A DNA stretch of 42,021 nt from contig NZ_JADPFC010000011.1 in assembly GCF_015668195.1 (NCBI RefSeq), positions 1-42,021 on the forward strand, in the 5' to 3' direction. Positions within the stretch are counted from its first letter, which is position 1; the number at the start of each line of letters is the position of its first letter. The notes under the pieces are model-generated. The model ran no database searches, was not told the origin of the DNA, and saw only the letters and a program-made list of their open reading frames with translations. Shown here in pieces: positions 7,700 to 13,440 of the stretch. The stretch comes from Romboutsia_C sp015668195 (GTDB taxonomy: Bacteria > Bacillota > Clostridia > Peptostreptococcales > Peptostreptococcaceae). The translations under genes were made by a program, and so were the position numbers.

Positions 7700-7826
7700 T
7701 ATTTGTCCATATTAAAGTACCCATTTGTCCATATTAAAGTACCCATTTGTCCATATTAAGGTACCTATTTGTCCATATTAAAGTACCCATTTGTCCATAT
7801 TAAGGTACCCATTTGTCCATATTTCC
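7700..7826. repeat. Five 22-bp iterons plus a partial copy (replication origin)
   Basis: Direct repeats at exact 22-bp spacing start at 7700, 7722, 7744, 7766 and 7788. The consensus is YATTTGTCCATATTAARGTACC in two parts, and a partial copy runs to 7826. The 22-bp period places sites on the same face of the helix. These are Rep_3 binding sites. Confidence 0.93.
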
Positions 7827-7865
7827 CATTTGAATAACAGTTATTGCAAATATTTCCCATGTTCT

Positions 7866-7905
7866 AAATACTATTAAATACTATTAAATACTATTAAATA
7901 CTAAG
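7866..7905. repeat. AT-rich 10-mer repeats, likely DNA unwinding element
   Basis: AAATACTATT is repeated three times back to back, followed by AAATACTAAG. AT-rich short repeats about 40 bp from the iterons are the usual melting site of an iteron origin. I did not find a clear DnaA box nearby. Confidence 0.65.
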
Positions 7906-7945
7906 AAAGGGGAATTTTTACAAATTCCTCTCTCCTTTAACATAT
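7896..7945 (-). terminator. Hairpin ending the leftward transcript at 7960
   Basis: Imperfect stem with AGAAAGGGGAATTT / AAATTCCTCTCTC arms. A second, closely similar copy lies at about 8912-8946, so this is a duplicated element. The T-tail on the minus strand is weak. Confidence 0.45.
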
Positions 7946-7959
7946 AAATTTAACTACGA

Positions 7960-8604
7960 TTATAATAATACATTTTCATCTACCATATACTCTTTCATAT
8001 CTTGAAAATTTAAAAACACAATTTTCATTTTATTTTTATACTTTTGATAAAGAGCTTGTTTTTTAGTTGGTTGATTTAAATAAGCCATACCTTTTTTACC
8101 ATTATCATCAATAGCATACCAAAATCCCTTTGACTCCTTAATCCAGTCTAATATATCAATAAAATTCTTTTTTGATATATAATGGTATTCAGATATAGAA
8201 AACCTATAAATGGATTCATTATAAAAGTAATCTTTAAAATTTAAAGCAAAATTTATTTGTTCTTTAGTGTAAAGATTAAAAATATTATTAATAAGTTCTC
8301 TAATACCGTCATCAAAAATTTCACATTGTAAATTGAAAAGAATTTTTTTAGCGAGTTTTAATTTTTCGCCTTTAAAATATTCTCTATCTTCTTTTCTAGC
8401 GACTTTAAATCCATTGCATTTATAATAAGCCATATGTTTACAGAACATATCTAATTCATGCGGTTCAAATTCTATTACATCTATCAAATTGCCATTATTA
8501 TCATATTCTTCTAATTTCAAAGTCCTTTTATATGTAAAGTAATTATCTTTAAAATTTACCTCTTTATCTAATAGTTCTTTTATATTTGATTTTTGAACTG
8601 CCAT
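7960..8604 (-). CDS. Conserved-looking protein in the replication module, unknown
   Basis: 214 residues, Lys/Tyr/Phe-rich and soluble, with no membrane segment. I recognise no domain. It starts with MAVQKSNIKELLDKEVNFKDN behind a weak ribosome site and follows the tail-peptide gene with a 12-bp gap, so the two are probably co-transcribed. It lies between the iteron origin and the second initiator, suggesting a role in plasmid replication or copy control, but nothing in the sequence proves that. Confidence 0.55.
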   Translation of the reverse strand: MAVQKSNIKELLDKEVNFKDNYFTYKRTLKLEEYDNNGNLIDVIEFEPHELDMFCKHMAYYKCNGFKVARKEDREYFKGEKLKLAKKILFNLQCEIFDDGIRELINNIFNLYTKEQINFALNFKDYFYNESIYRFSISEYHYISKKNFIDILDWIKESKGFWYAIDDNGKKGMAYLNQPTKKQALYQKYKNKMKIVFLNFQDMKEYMVDENVLL

Positions 8605-8616
8605 CTTATATCCTCT

Positions 8617-8826
8617 CTATTTAAATTTTTCTTTTTGACTTTTTTCTATAATTCTATCTAATTCTTCTGAAGTATATTGAGTAAAAGTTTCTTCGAAATT
8701 ATGAAACTTATTTTTATAGGTATTTAGGTATTGATTTTGTGTTATAATATTATTATTAAAAATTGATCTAAAATTTTTATATGTACTTGAACCTTGAGAG
8801 TTGGCGGACTCTTGAGGTTTTTTCAT
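8617..8826 (-). CDS. Stand-alone copy of the initiator C-terminal tail
   Basis: 69 residues with no DNA-binding domain. The last 30 (KFHNFEETFTQYTSEELD...EKFK) are almost identical to the end of the Rep_3 protein, and the nucleotide sequence of this part is also nearly identical. The N-terminal 40 residues (TYKNFRSIFNNNIITQNQYL) instead resemble the linker before the tail in the 270-residue initiator at 9154-9966. It may be the remnant of a deleted initiator, or a real small protein that competes for whatever the tail binds. By analogy with DnaD-like initiator tails, that could be the primosome or helicase loader. No strong ribosome site is obvious. Confidence 0.5.
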   Translation of the reverse strand: MKKPQESANSQGSSTYKNFRSIFNNNIITQNQYLNTYKNKFHNFEETFTQYTSEELDRIIEKSQKEKFK

Positions 8827-8962
8827 TTCTATCTCTAAATTTTTATATACTACTTTGATATATTTAAACTCATATACTTTATTATTTGCAATTAATACAA
8901 GTATATCTAAATACTAAGAAAGGGGAATTTTCTCAAATTCCTCTCTCATTAAAAGAAAAATT
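8827..8962. other. Short gap with duplicated hairpin
   Basis: Holds the second copy of the CTAAGAAAGGGGAATTT hairpin (about 8912-8946) also seen at 7900-7945, just past the stop of the ribbon-helix-helix gene. It probably terminates the initiator operon. Confidence 0.45.
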
Positions 8963-9142
8963 TTATTTTTTATTAAAAATTTTATAATATTCTTCTACAC
9001 AAAGATCTAGTACTTTAGACTTAGGTAAATTAAGTTTATTAGACATTTCTAATAGTTTTTCTTCATTACTTATTAAAATAGATGAACTTAGTCGTATTCT
9101 ATTCTTTAAATCACTATTTCTTTTTGCTTTTAAATCAGCCAT
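8963..9142 (-). CDS. Ribbon-helix-helix (CopG/Arc-like) regulator
   Basis: 59 residues. The start ATG follows GGAGC with 7-nt spacing. An N-terminal basic segment leads to a short strand, RIRLSSSILIS, then two helices with EEKLLEMSNKLNLPKSKVLDLCVEEYY. This is the usual ribbon-helix-helix plan of small plasmid copy-control proteins. It lies 11 bp downstream of the second initiator gene in the same operon. Candidate targets are the ACTTACGTAAGT palindromes or the TTCCG palindromes in front of that gene. It could also be an orphan antitoxin, but no toxin is adjacent. Confidence 0.65.
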   Translation of the reverse strand: MADLKAKRNSDLKNRIRLSSSILISNEEKLLEMSNKLNLPKSKVLDLCVEEYYKIFNKK

Positions 9143-9153
9143 TTTGAAGCTCC

Positions 9154-9966
9154 TTATTTAAATTTCTCCCTCTGACTCTTTTCAATTATTGCATCTAATT
9201 CCTCATCTGAATACTTATCAAATGTTTCTGTGAAATTTCTAAATTTATTTTTAGATGCATTGAAATAAGTTTTTTGTGGTATAATCATATTATCATTAAA
9301 GGATGCACTTTTTATAGTGCATGACTCATCTGTTGGAGCAGATGGGTCTTTTTTATTATTATTTTTTAAGTTATTATAAATACTTTTCATATATGGAAAA
9401 TCTAATATACCAGTATTTGAAGCAATTTCACATGACTGTAAAAGGAGTTTTGTATCCATGTTAGATAGTTGTTTAGTTATACTATCAGTCAACTTATTTA
9501 TTTTTAATTTTTCAATTACTATTTTTTCATTTTCAGTAAGATCTAATGATTCTTTTGTAGGATAACCATCTAATAGATTAGTAAAAATAACTTTGTTTAT
9601 AGAAAAATATATTTTTTTACCATCATCAACTTTTTCAACTTTTTCTTTTTTAATTACCTTACCTAAAGCACCAGATAACATTTTTATAAACCTTTTATTG
9701 TTTCTGTCATATATTTTTTTTATGTACTCTTTTTTTTCATTATCATCTAATGTTTCTAAATCTTTATTTAATACTTGTGTAAATGCAAATGGATTATCAT
9801 TGAATAGTTTAGAATAATTAATATGAAAACATTCTTTGCCATTAATTATCTTAGTTTCAACTCTAGTTGTTTTAGAAATATTAGTTAAATATCTTAAAAT
9901 ATATAACTGATTTAAATCAAAACCTAAATCAAGTGCTACTGTTTGATTAAAATTAAATATACTCAT
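9154..9966 (-). CDS. Second plasmid-type replication initiator (winged helix, RepA/DnaD-like)
   Basis: 270 residues. The N-terminal half (about 1-135) looks like the winged-helix region of Gram-positive plasmid/phage initiators: FNQTVALDLGFDLNQLYIL, then INYSKLFNDNP, then a strand pair ending KKIYFSINKV. A variable linker follows. The tail at the end (KFRNFTETFDKYSDEELDAIIEKSQ in parts) matches those of the Rep_3 protein and the 69-residue protein. It is preceded by GGAGG and a promoter with palindromic operators, and three CGGAATTATTTTCCG palindromes lie further upstream. It is likely a second theta-type initiator for this replicon, or a replaced one kept in parallel. Confidence 0.7.
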   Translation of the reverse strand: MSIFNFNQTVALDLGFDLNQLYILRYLTNISKTTRVETKIINGKECFHINYSKLFNDNPFAFTQVLNKDLETLDDNEKKEYIKKIYDRNNKRFIKMLSGALGKVIKKEKVEKVDDGKKIYFSINKVIFTNLLDGYPTKESLDLTENEKIVIEKLKINKLTDSITKQLSNMDTKLLLQSCEIASNTGILDFPYMKSIYNNLKNNNKKDPSAPTDESCTIKSASFNDNMIIPQKTYFNASKNKFRNFTETFDKYSDEELDAIIEKSQREKFK

Positions 9967-9988
9967 AACTTCCTCCTTGGGCGACTTA

Positions 9989-10039
9989 AACTTACGTAAG
10001 TTATATTTTTATATTACCTTACGTAAGTTTTTTTGTAAA
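9989..10039 (-). promoter_or_regulatory. Promoter and twin ACTTACGTAAGT operators of the second initiator
   Basis: Minus-strand promoter TTTACA (plus 10039-10034), 17 nt, TAATAT (plus 10016-10011). The 14-bp palindrome AACTTACGTAAGTT (9989-10002) sits downstream of the -10 box. A second palindrome, CTTACGTAAG (10018-10027), fills the spacer, which is an ideal self-repression layout. Confidence 0.7.
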
Positions 10040-10090
10040 GAGTTTTTTGCTTATAATAATAAAAAATAATAATAAAAATAAATAATATAT

Positions 10091-10198
10091 CGGAATTATT
10101 TTCCGTTGGTCATAGGAATTATTTTCCGTTAACATAAAATGTTGAAATTACAAAGATATATATACAATAAGCGAATATACCATCGGAATTATTTTCCG
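10091..10198. repeat. Three CGGAATTATTTTCCG palindromic repeats
   Basis: Copies at 10091-10105, 10114-10128 (first base changed) and 10184-10198. The last extends to 8-bp arms, CATCGGAA / TTCCGATG. They lie between lexA and the second initiator gene and are probably its binding sites (origin or copy control). The third copy is too short of Ts to be a good lexA terminator. Confidence 0.65.
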
Positions 10199-10212
10199 AT
10201 GGTTATTTAGTA

Positions 10213-10845
10213 TTATAAAACTCTAAATACTCCAGTAACGATACCTATAATTTGTACATTCTTAGAATTTAGAACTATAGGTTCCATAAAATCATTTTGA
10301 GGTATTAGTCTTATCTGATCTCCATCTTGTTCAAATGTTTTAACAGTTGCGTATTCATTGTGTACTAGAGCAACAATAGTATCACCATTAGATGCAGTAT
10401 TTTTTCTATCAACAATAATAAAGTCACTATCGAGAATACCAATATTAATCATGCTATTACCCTTAACTTTTAATATGAAATTATTAGATCCTTTGACTAA
10501 GTTAGCTGGAAGGGCAATATAATCTTCTATATTTTGCTTAGCAAGTATAGGCATACCTGCAGTAACTTGACCAACTAAGGGGATACTTAGTATTTCAGGT
10601 GTAGGAAAGTCTGATTCTAACTCTGACTTGCTTAATATCTCTATAGCTCTAGGCTTAGTAGAATCTCTTTTTATATACCCCAATTTTTCTAATTTATTTA
10701 GATGTGAATGAACAGTAGAAGTTGATTTTAAGCCTACAGCATTACACATCTCTCTGACTGATGGTGGATAGCCTTTTGATGCTATTTCACTCTTTATGAA
10801 TTCTAAAATTAAAATTTGCTTACTTGATAAATCTAAATAGTTCAT
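10213..10845 (-). CDS. lexA: LexA-type SOS repressor
   Basis: 210 residues, the normal LexA length. An N-terminal winged helix-turn-helix (about 1-65) is followed by the self-cleavage domain. The cleavage site is Ala96-Gly97 (VTAGMP), the nucleophile Ser131 (GNSM) and the general base Lys169 (ATVKT). All catalytic parts are intact. It should sense DNA damage through RecA and cleave itself. A phage-borne LexA can tie prophage induction to the SOS response or repress host SOS genes. The start is supported by GGAGG. Three half-site-like GAACA motifs lie upstream on the coding strand. Confidence 0.93.
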   Translation of the reverse strand: MNYLDLSSKQILILEFIKSEIASKGYPPSVREMCNAVGLKSTSTVHSHLNKLEKLGYIKRDSTKPRAIEILSKSELESDFPTPEILSIPLVGQVTAGMPILAKQNIEDYIALPANLVKGSNNFILKVKGNSMINIGILDSDFIIVDRKNTASNGDTIVALVHNEYATVKTFEQDGDQIRLIPQNDFMEPIVLNSKNVQIIGIVTGVFRVL

Positions 10846-11220
10846 TTAAAAACCTCCTGATTAAAATATATGTTCGACAAAAAACGACTATACTTATTAA
10901 TAAATACATATAAATAATAAAAAATAGCATGTTCTATATTGTTTTTTAGCAACTAACGTTTTATAATCTAAACAGAAATTCTTATATATAGAGAATAACT
11001 GTTCGATTAAAGTATATCATAAAATAATTTGATAAAAAAGTTTATTTATAAAAAATTACAAATAAATGCAAATAAATTTAAAAAATGGCATTATAAGCGT
11101 TTAAATTCATTTAATGATAAAAATATTTAGAAAGCAAATATAAAGGCTTATAGGGGTGAAATTTTCGGTTTTAAGCACATTCCGAATTAATATTAATAGT
11201 TTAGTTGGAGGTATGAAAGT
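10846..11220. promoter_or_regulatory. lexA upstream region
   Basis: About 375 bp without a gene. On the minus strand TCGAACATATATTT lies next to the lexA ribosome site, TAGAACATGC about 60 bp upstream, and TCGAACAGTT about 130 bp upstream. They resemble half of the Gram-positive SOS box (GAAC-N4-GTTC), but no complete palindrome is present. A small TTCGG/CCGAA hairpin lies near 11164-11187. Confidence 0.4.
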
Positions 11221-11346
11221 ATGGAAAGTGGAAGTACTGGTGTTGCATGTGCAACAACTAATCGTAGGTTCGTAGAAATTGAATTAGATAATACATATTT
11301 TGAGATAGCAAAGAATAGAATAGAAAAATCATATATGGAGGAATAG
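11221..11346 (+). pseudogene. C-terminal remnant of a DNA methyltransferase
   Basis: 41 residues starting MESGSTGVACATTNRRFVEIE. This matches the FxGSGSTG motif I plus the following strand of N4/N6 DNA methyltransferases that have the cofactor site at the C-terminus (typically GSGSTGVACLNTNRxFIGIELD). The catalytic D/NPPY half is missing upstream, so it cannot be an active enzyme. It keeps a good ribosome site (GGAGG, 8-nt spacing) and an ATG, so it may still be translated. It is probably the scar of a deletion during early-region rearrangement. Confidence 0.7.
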
Positions 11347-11350
11347 AATA

Positions 11351-11446
11351 ATGGAATCTATAGAGAAAAAATTATTAGAAATATATAAAGATAATAAAAG
11401 TGAATTTAATAAAATAAAGAAAGAAATAGAAAAAAGAAAGAGGTGA
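11351..11446 (+). CDS. 31-residue charged peptide
   Basis: Starts four bases after the methyltransferase remnant and reads MESIEKKLLEIYKDNKSEF and so on. It is a Lys/Glu-rich helix with a basic end. The ribosome site is GGAGG inside the preceding ORF. It ends just before the facing CI-like gene. Function unknown; possibly not a real gene. Confidence 0.35.
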   Translation: MESIEKKLLEIYKDNKSEFNKIKKEIEKRKR

Positions 11447-11473
11447 GGATTATTCCTCGTCTCTTTCTTTTTT
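11432..11473. terminator. Bidirectional terminator between facing genes
   Basis: Stem AGAAAGAGGTGAGGA / TTCCTCGTCTCTTTCT with a TTA loop and T-runs on the plus side. It overlaps the ends of both converging genes. Confidence 0.65.
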
Positions 11474-11809
11474 GTTAGATAAAACTTTATAATAGGCATT
11501 ATCAATCATTTTTTGAATAGCAACCCTATCCTCTTCATCTAATTCTTTCAATTTGCTTAAAAGTATTTTTATGTCCTCTTCTACATCTAAGTCTTCCAAA
11601 TCATCAATAAACATATCACCTGTACCATTAACAAACCATTCTTTATTACATTTGAAAATACGACATATGTCTAAAATAGTTCGTTCAGGTATATTTCTAT
11701 GTCCTGTTTCATATGATGAAATTTGGCTAACAGAGAGGTTGAGTTTTTCGCCTAATTTCTTTTGAGACAAATTGAAATAATCTCTTAACTCTCTTAAACG
11801 ATTTTTCAA
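11450..11809 (-). CDS. CI-like XRE-family repressor
   Basis: 119 residues. The N-terminal helix-turn-helix (about 4-60) is LRELRDYFNLSQKKLGEKLN then SVSQISSYETGHRNIP, typical of XRE/Cro-CI proteins. The acidic helical C-terminus (75-119) probably dimerises. It lacks a cleavable LexA-like domain, so induction must be indirect, perhaps through the LexA encoded next door. It reads leftward from a region with repeated GCG-containing operators and faces an early rightward gene. This is the expected lysogeny switch. Confidence 0.85.
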   Translation of the reverse strand: MKNRLRELRDYFNLSQKKLGEKLNLSVSQISSYETGHRNIPERTILDICRIFKCNKEWFVNGTGDMFIDDLEDLDVEEDIKILLSKLKELDEEDRVAIQKMIDNAYYKVLSNKKERDEE

Positions 11810-11963
11810 AGTATAACCTCCTTATATTATCGTTATGCGTAATTATAACATAAAATGTACGCAAAGTAAAACTAAATAGCTAAAAAAACTTGACTGAGTA
11901 TGCAAAGCGTAGTATTATTTAAAATAAGATATACGCATAGCGAATAAAGTAGAAAGAAGTGAT
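11810..11963. promoter_or_regulatory. Lysogeny switch: divergent promoters and operators
   Basis: Rightward promoter TTGACT (11890-11895), 17 nt, TATTAT (11913-11918), with the sequence GTATGCAAAGCGTAG filling the spacer. The leftward promoter has an extended -10 TGTTATAAT and a TTTACT -35 on the minus strand. Related operator-like words are TTATGCGTAA, TGTACGCAAAG, GTATGCAAAGCGTAG and ATACGCATAGCG. At least four GCG-bearing sites overlap both promoters, as expected for CI control. Confidence 0.75.
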
Positions 11964-11966
11964 AAT

Positions 11967-12110
11967 ATGCAAAAAAATGAAGCTGAAGAATATGCTAAAA
12001 AGTTAGAAATTTTAAAAAAAGAGTCTAAAGAAGAATTTTGGTATATTGCAGGGAGAATTGATGAAGTTTTTGATAGGAAAAATAAGAAAAGAAAAGTGTG
12101 TGATTCTTAA
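11967..12110 (+). CDS. Small early protein, possible Cro position
   Basis: 47 residues, MQKNEAEEYAKKLEILKKES and so on, a mostly helical charged protein. It is the first rightward gene after the switch promoter, the place where cro usually lies, but I see no helix-turn-helix. The ribosome site is weak (AGAAAGAAGTG). A 10-bp hairpin GTGTGTGATT / AATCACACAC (12097-12122) covers its stop codon and may attenuate readthrough into rep, though no T-run follows. Confidence 0.55.
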   Translation: MQKNEAEEYAKKLEILKKESKEEFWYIAGRIDEVFDRKNKKRKVCDS

Positions 12111-12124
12111 AAATCACACACTAA

Positions 12125-12213
12125 CTAAAAGTACATAAGAAGTTTGAAAAACCAAGGACTGTAGGGGTCTTTTTCGGTCTTGTTATAGATACTAACAAAA
12201 GAACCAAGTTATA
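12125..12213. promoter_or_regulatory. Structured leader of the HUH rep gene (candidate nick region)
   Basis: A relatively GC-rich patch GTAGGGGT...TTTCGGTC precedes a small hairpin TTGTTA-TAGATAC-TAACAA (12180-12198) and is bounded by ACCAAG direct repeats. A related GTAGGGGT/TTTCGGT-like patch occurs at about 11150-11175. HUH Reps often nick at a hairpin close to their own gene, so this is a candidate double-strand origin. It could also simply be an mRNA leader. Confidence 0.3.
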
Positions 12214-12230
12214 TAAAATAGGTGAACTAA

Positions 12231-13103
12231 ATGAGAAAGAAAAATAGAAAGTATGCTGGATATGATTATGAAAGATTGCATAAAGAATTAATTGATTGTA
12301 ATGAAATAGAAGTTATGGATGTAACAAAAGGATGTATTTATGAAGCAAAAACTATAACAAGTGGAGTTATTAGAGAGATAGAAATATATCCAACATTTAA
12401 TAAAAATGAAATACCTTCTGAATGGAAAATAAAAAAAGATAGAGAAGCTAAAAAAAGATTTAATGATAAGGAAGCTAGAAAGTATTTCATAAGAAAAATA
12501 AATACAAATTTTGGAAGAGGAGATTATTTTGTAACTTTAACATATGAAAAAGGCAAAGAGCCTAAGGCGTATGAAGAAGCTAAGAAAAATATAAAAACCT
12601 ATATACGTAGACTTAATAGAAAGTATGAAAGTGAACAAAGAAGTCTAGGTATACCAAAGTCAAAGATAAAAAGAATTAAGTATATCTATGTAATAGAACA
12701 TTCAGTAGAGAAGAATAAAATTAGATGTCATTATCACTTAATTATGAACTCAGTTTTGCCTATGGAAGTTGTAGAGGCTCAATGGACATTTGGAAGAAGG
12801 AATAATATTAGACGTTTAGATCCTGATGAAAAATGGTTAACTGGAGTAGCTGAATATTTATCTAAAGACCCAAAAGGTAAAAAAAGATGGGTTAGCAGTA
12901 GAAATTTAAAGAATCCAAAATTAACAGTAAGTGCATCTAAATTCTCAAAGAAAAAAATAAATAACATGACTAGATACAATCATTTAATCGAAGAAGAAAT
13001 GCTAAAAACAAATCCAGGATATATTTTTATAGGCTCAGAAGTAAGAATAAATACCTATAATGGAAAGCCCTACATATATGCTTTAATGAGAAAGTTAGAT
13101 TGA
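12231..13103 (+). CDS. HUH-type replication initiator (rolling-circle-like Rep)
   Basis: 290 residues. Motif I-like strand YFVTLTY (99-105). The metal-binding HUH motif is HYH at 167-169 (RCHYHLIM). A motif III region with a candidate catalytic tyrosine at 209 follows (TGVAEYLSKDPKG). The order and spacing fit single-strand nicking endonucleases that start rolling-circle replication in phages and plasmids. The ATG follows AGGTGAACTAA. It is in the phage early region, so it may drive lytic replication while the iteron origin serves the plasmid state. HUH proteins also act on hairpins as transposases, so the hairpin array just downstream is worth comparing with its target. Confidence 0.8.
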   Translation: MRKKNRKYAGYDYERLHKELIDCNEIEVMDVTKGCIYEAKTITSGVIREIEIYPTFNKNEIPSEWKIKKDREAKKRFNDKEARKYFIRKINTNFGRGDYFVTLTYEKGKEPKAYEEAKKNIKTYIRRLNRKYESEQRSLGIPKSKIKRIKYIYVIEHSVEKNKIRCHYHLIMNSVLPMEVVEAQWTFGRRNNIRRLDPDEKWLTGVAEYLSKDPKGKKRWVSSRNLKNPKLTVSASKFSKKKINNMTRYNHLIEEEMLKTNPGYIFIGSEVRINTYNGKPYIYALMRKLD

Positions 13104-13191
13104 TATAGAAAAAGAAATGAAGAACCTTGAAAATTGAATATATAAAGCTCTTTATAATTTGAATTGATATAAAAAGGAGGATGATTTATAG

Positions 13192-13426
13192 ATGAGTTGT
13201 TTATTTGAAAATGACAATAAAATTTCTACTTGCAAAATAGATGAAGGTAAAAAAAGAAATATGCTCAAAAATGGCAAAAGATCAAGGATATACAGATTGT
13301 ATATATATAAAAACAAACAATAAAGAAGATGATTTAATTTGGTTAAATAAGTTAATTGAAGAATCTAAAGAAAGAGAAAAAGCTGAAATAGCCGAGGAAC
13401 CTAGAAAAGAGGAAATGTTATTTTAG
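13192..13426 (+). other. Small early gene split by a +1 shift at A7
   Basis: An ORF starting at ATG 13192 (behind AAAGGAGG) reads MSCLFENDNKISTCKIDEGKK and then goes off frame. A second ORF in the +1 frame (13241-13426) continues ICSKMAKDQGYTDCIYIKTNN and so on, with no ribosome site of its own. Joining them at the seven-A run (13249-13255) gives one coherent Cys-bearing protein of about 77 residues. Either the gene has a one-base insertion (mutation or assembly error) or it uses shifting on the A-run. Function unknown. Confidence 0.5.
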
Positions 13427-13440
13427 AAAAATAAGTTAAA

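Noticed and set aside
7700..7826. CRISPR array at the 22-bp repeats
   Set aside because: Repeats are back to back with no spacers and lie beside a Rep_3 gene; they are iterons.
12231..13103. Integrase or relaxase assignment for the HUH gene
   Set aside because: The HYH motif and single tyrosine region fit a Rep endonuclease; there is no tyrosine-recombinase RHRY set and no conjugation gene nearby.
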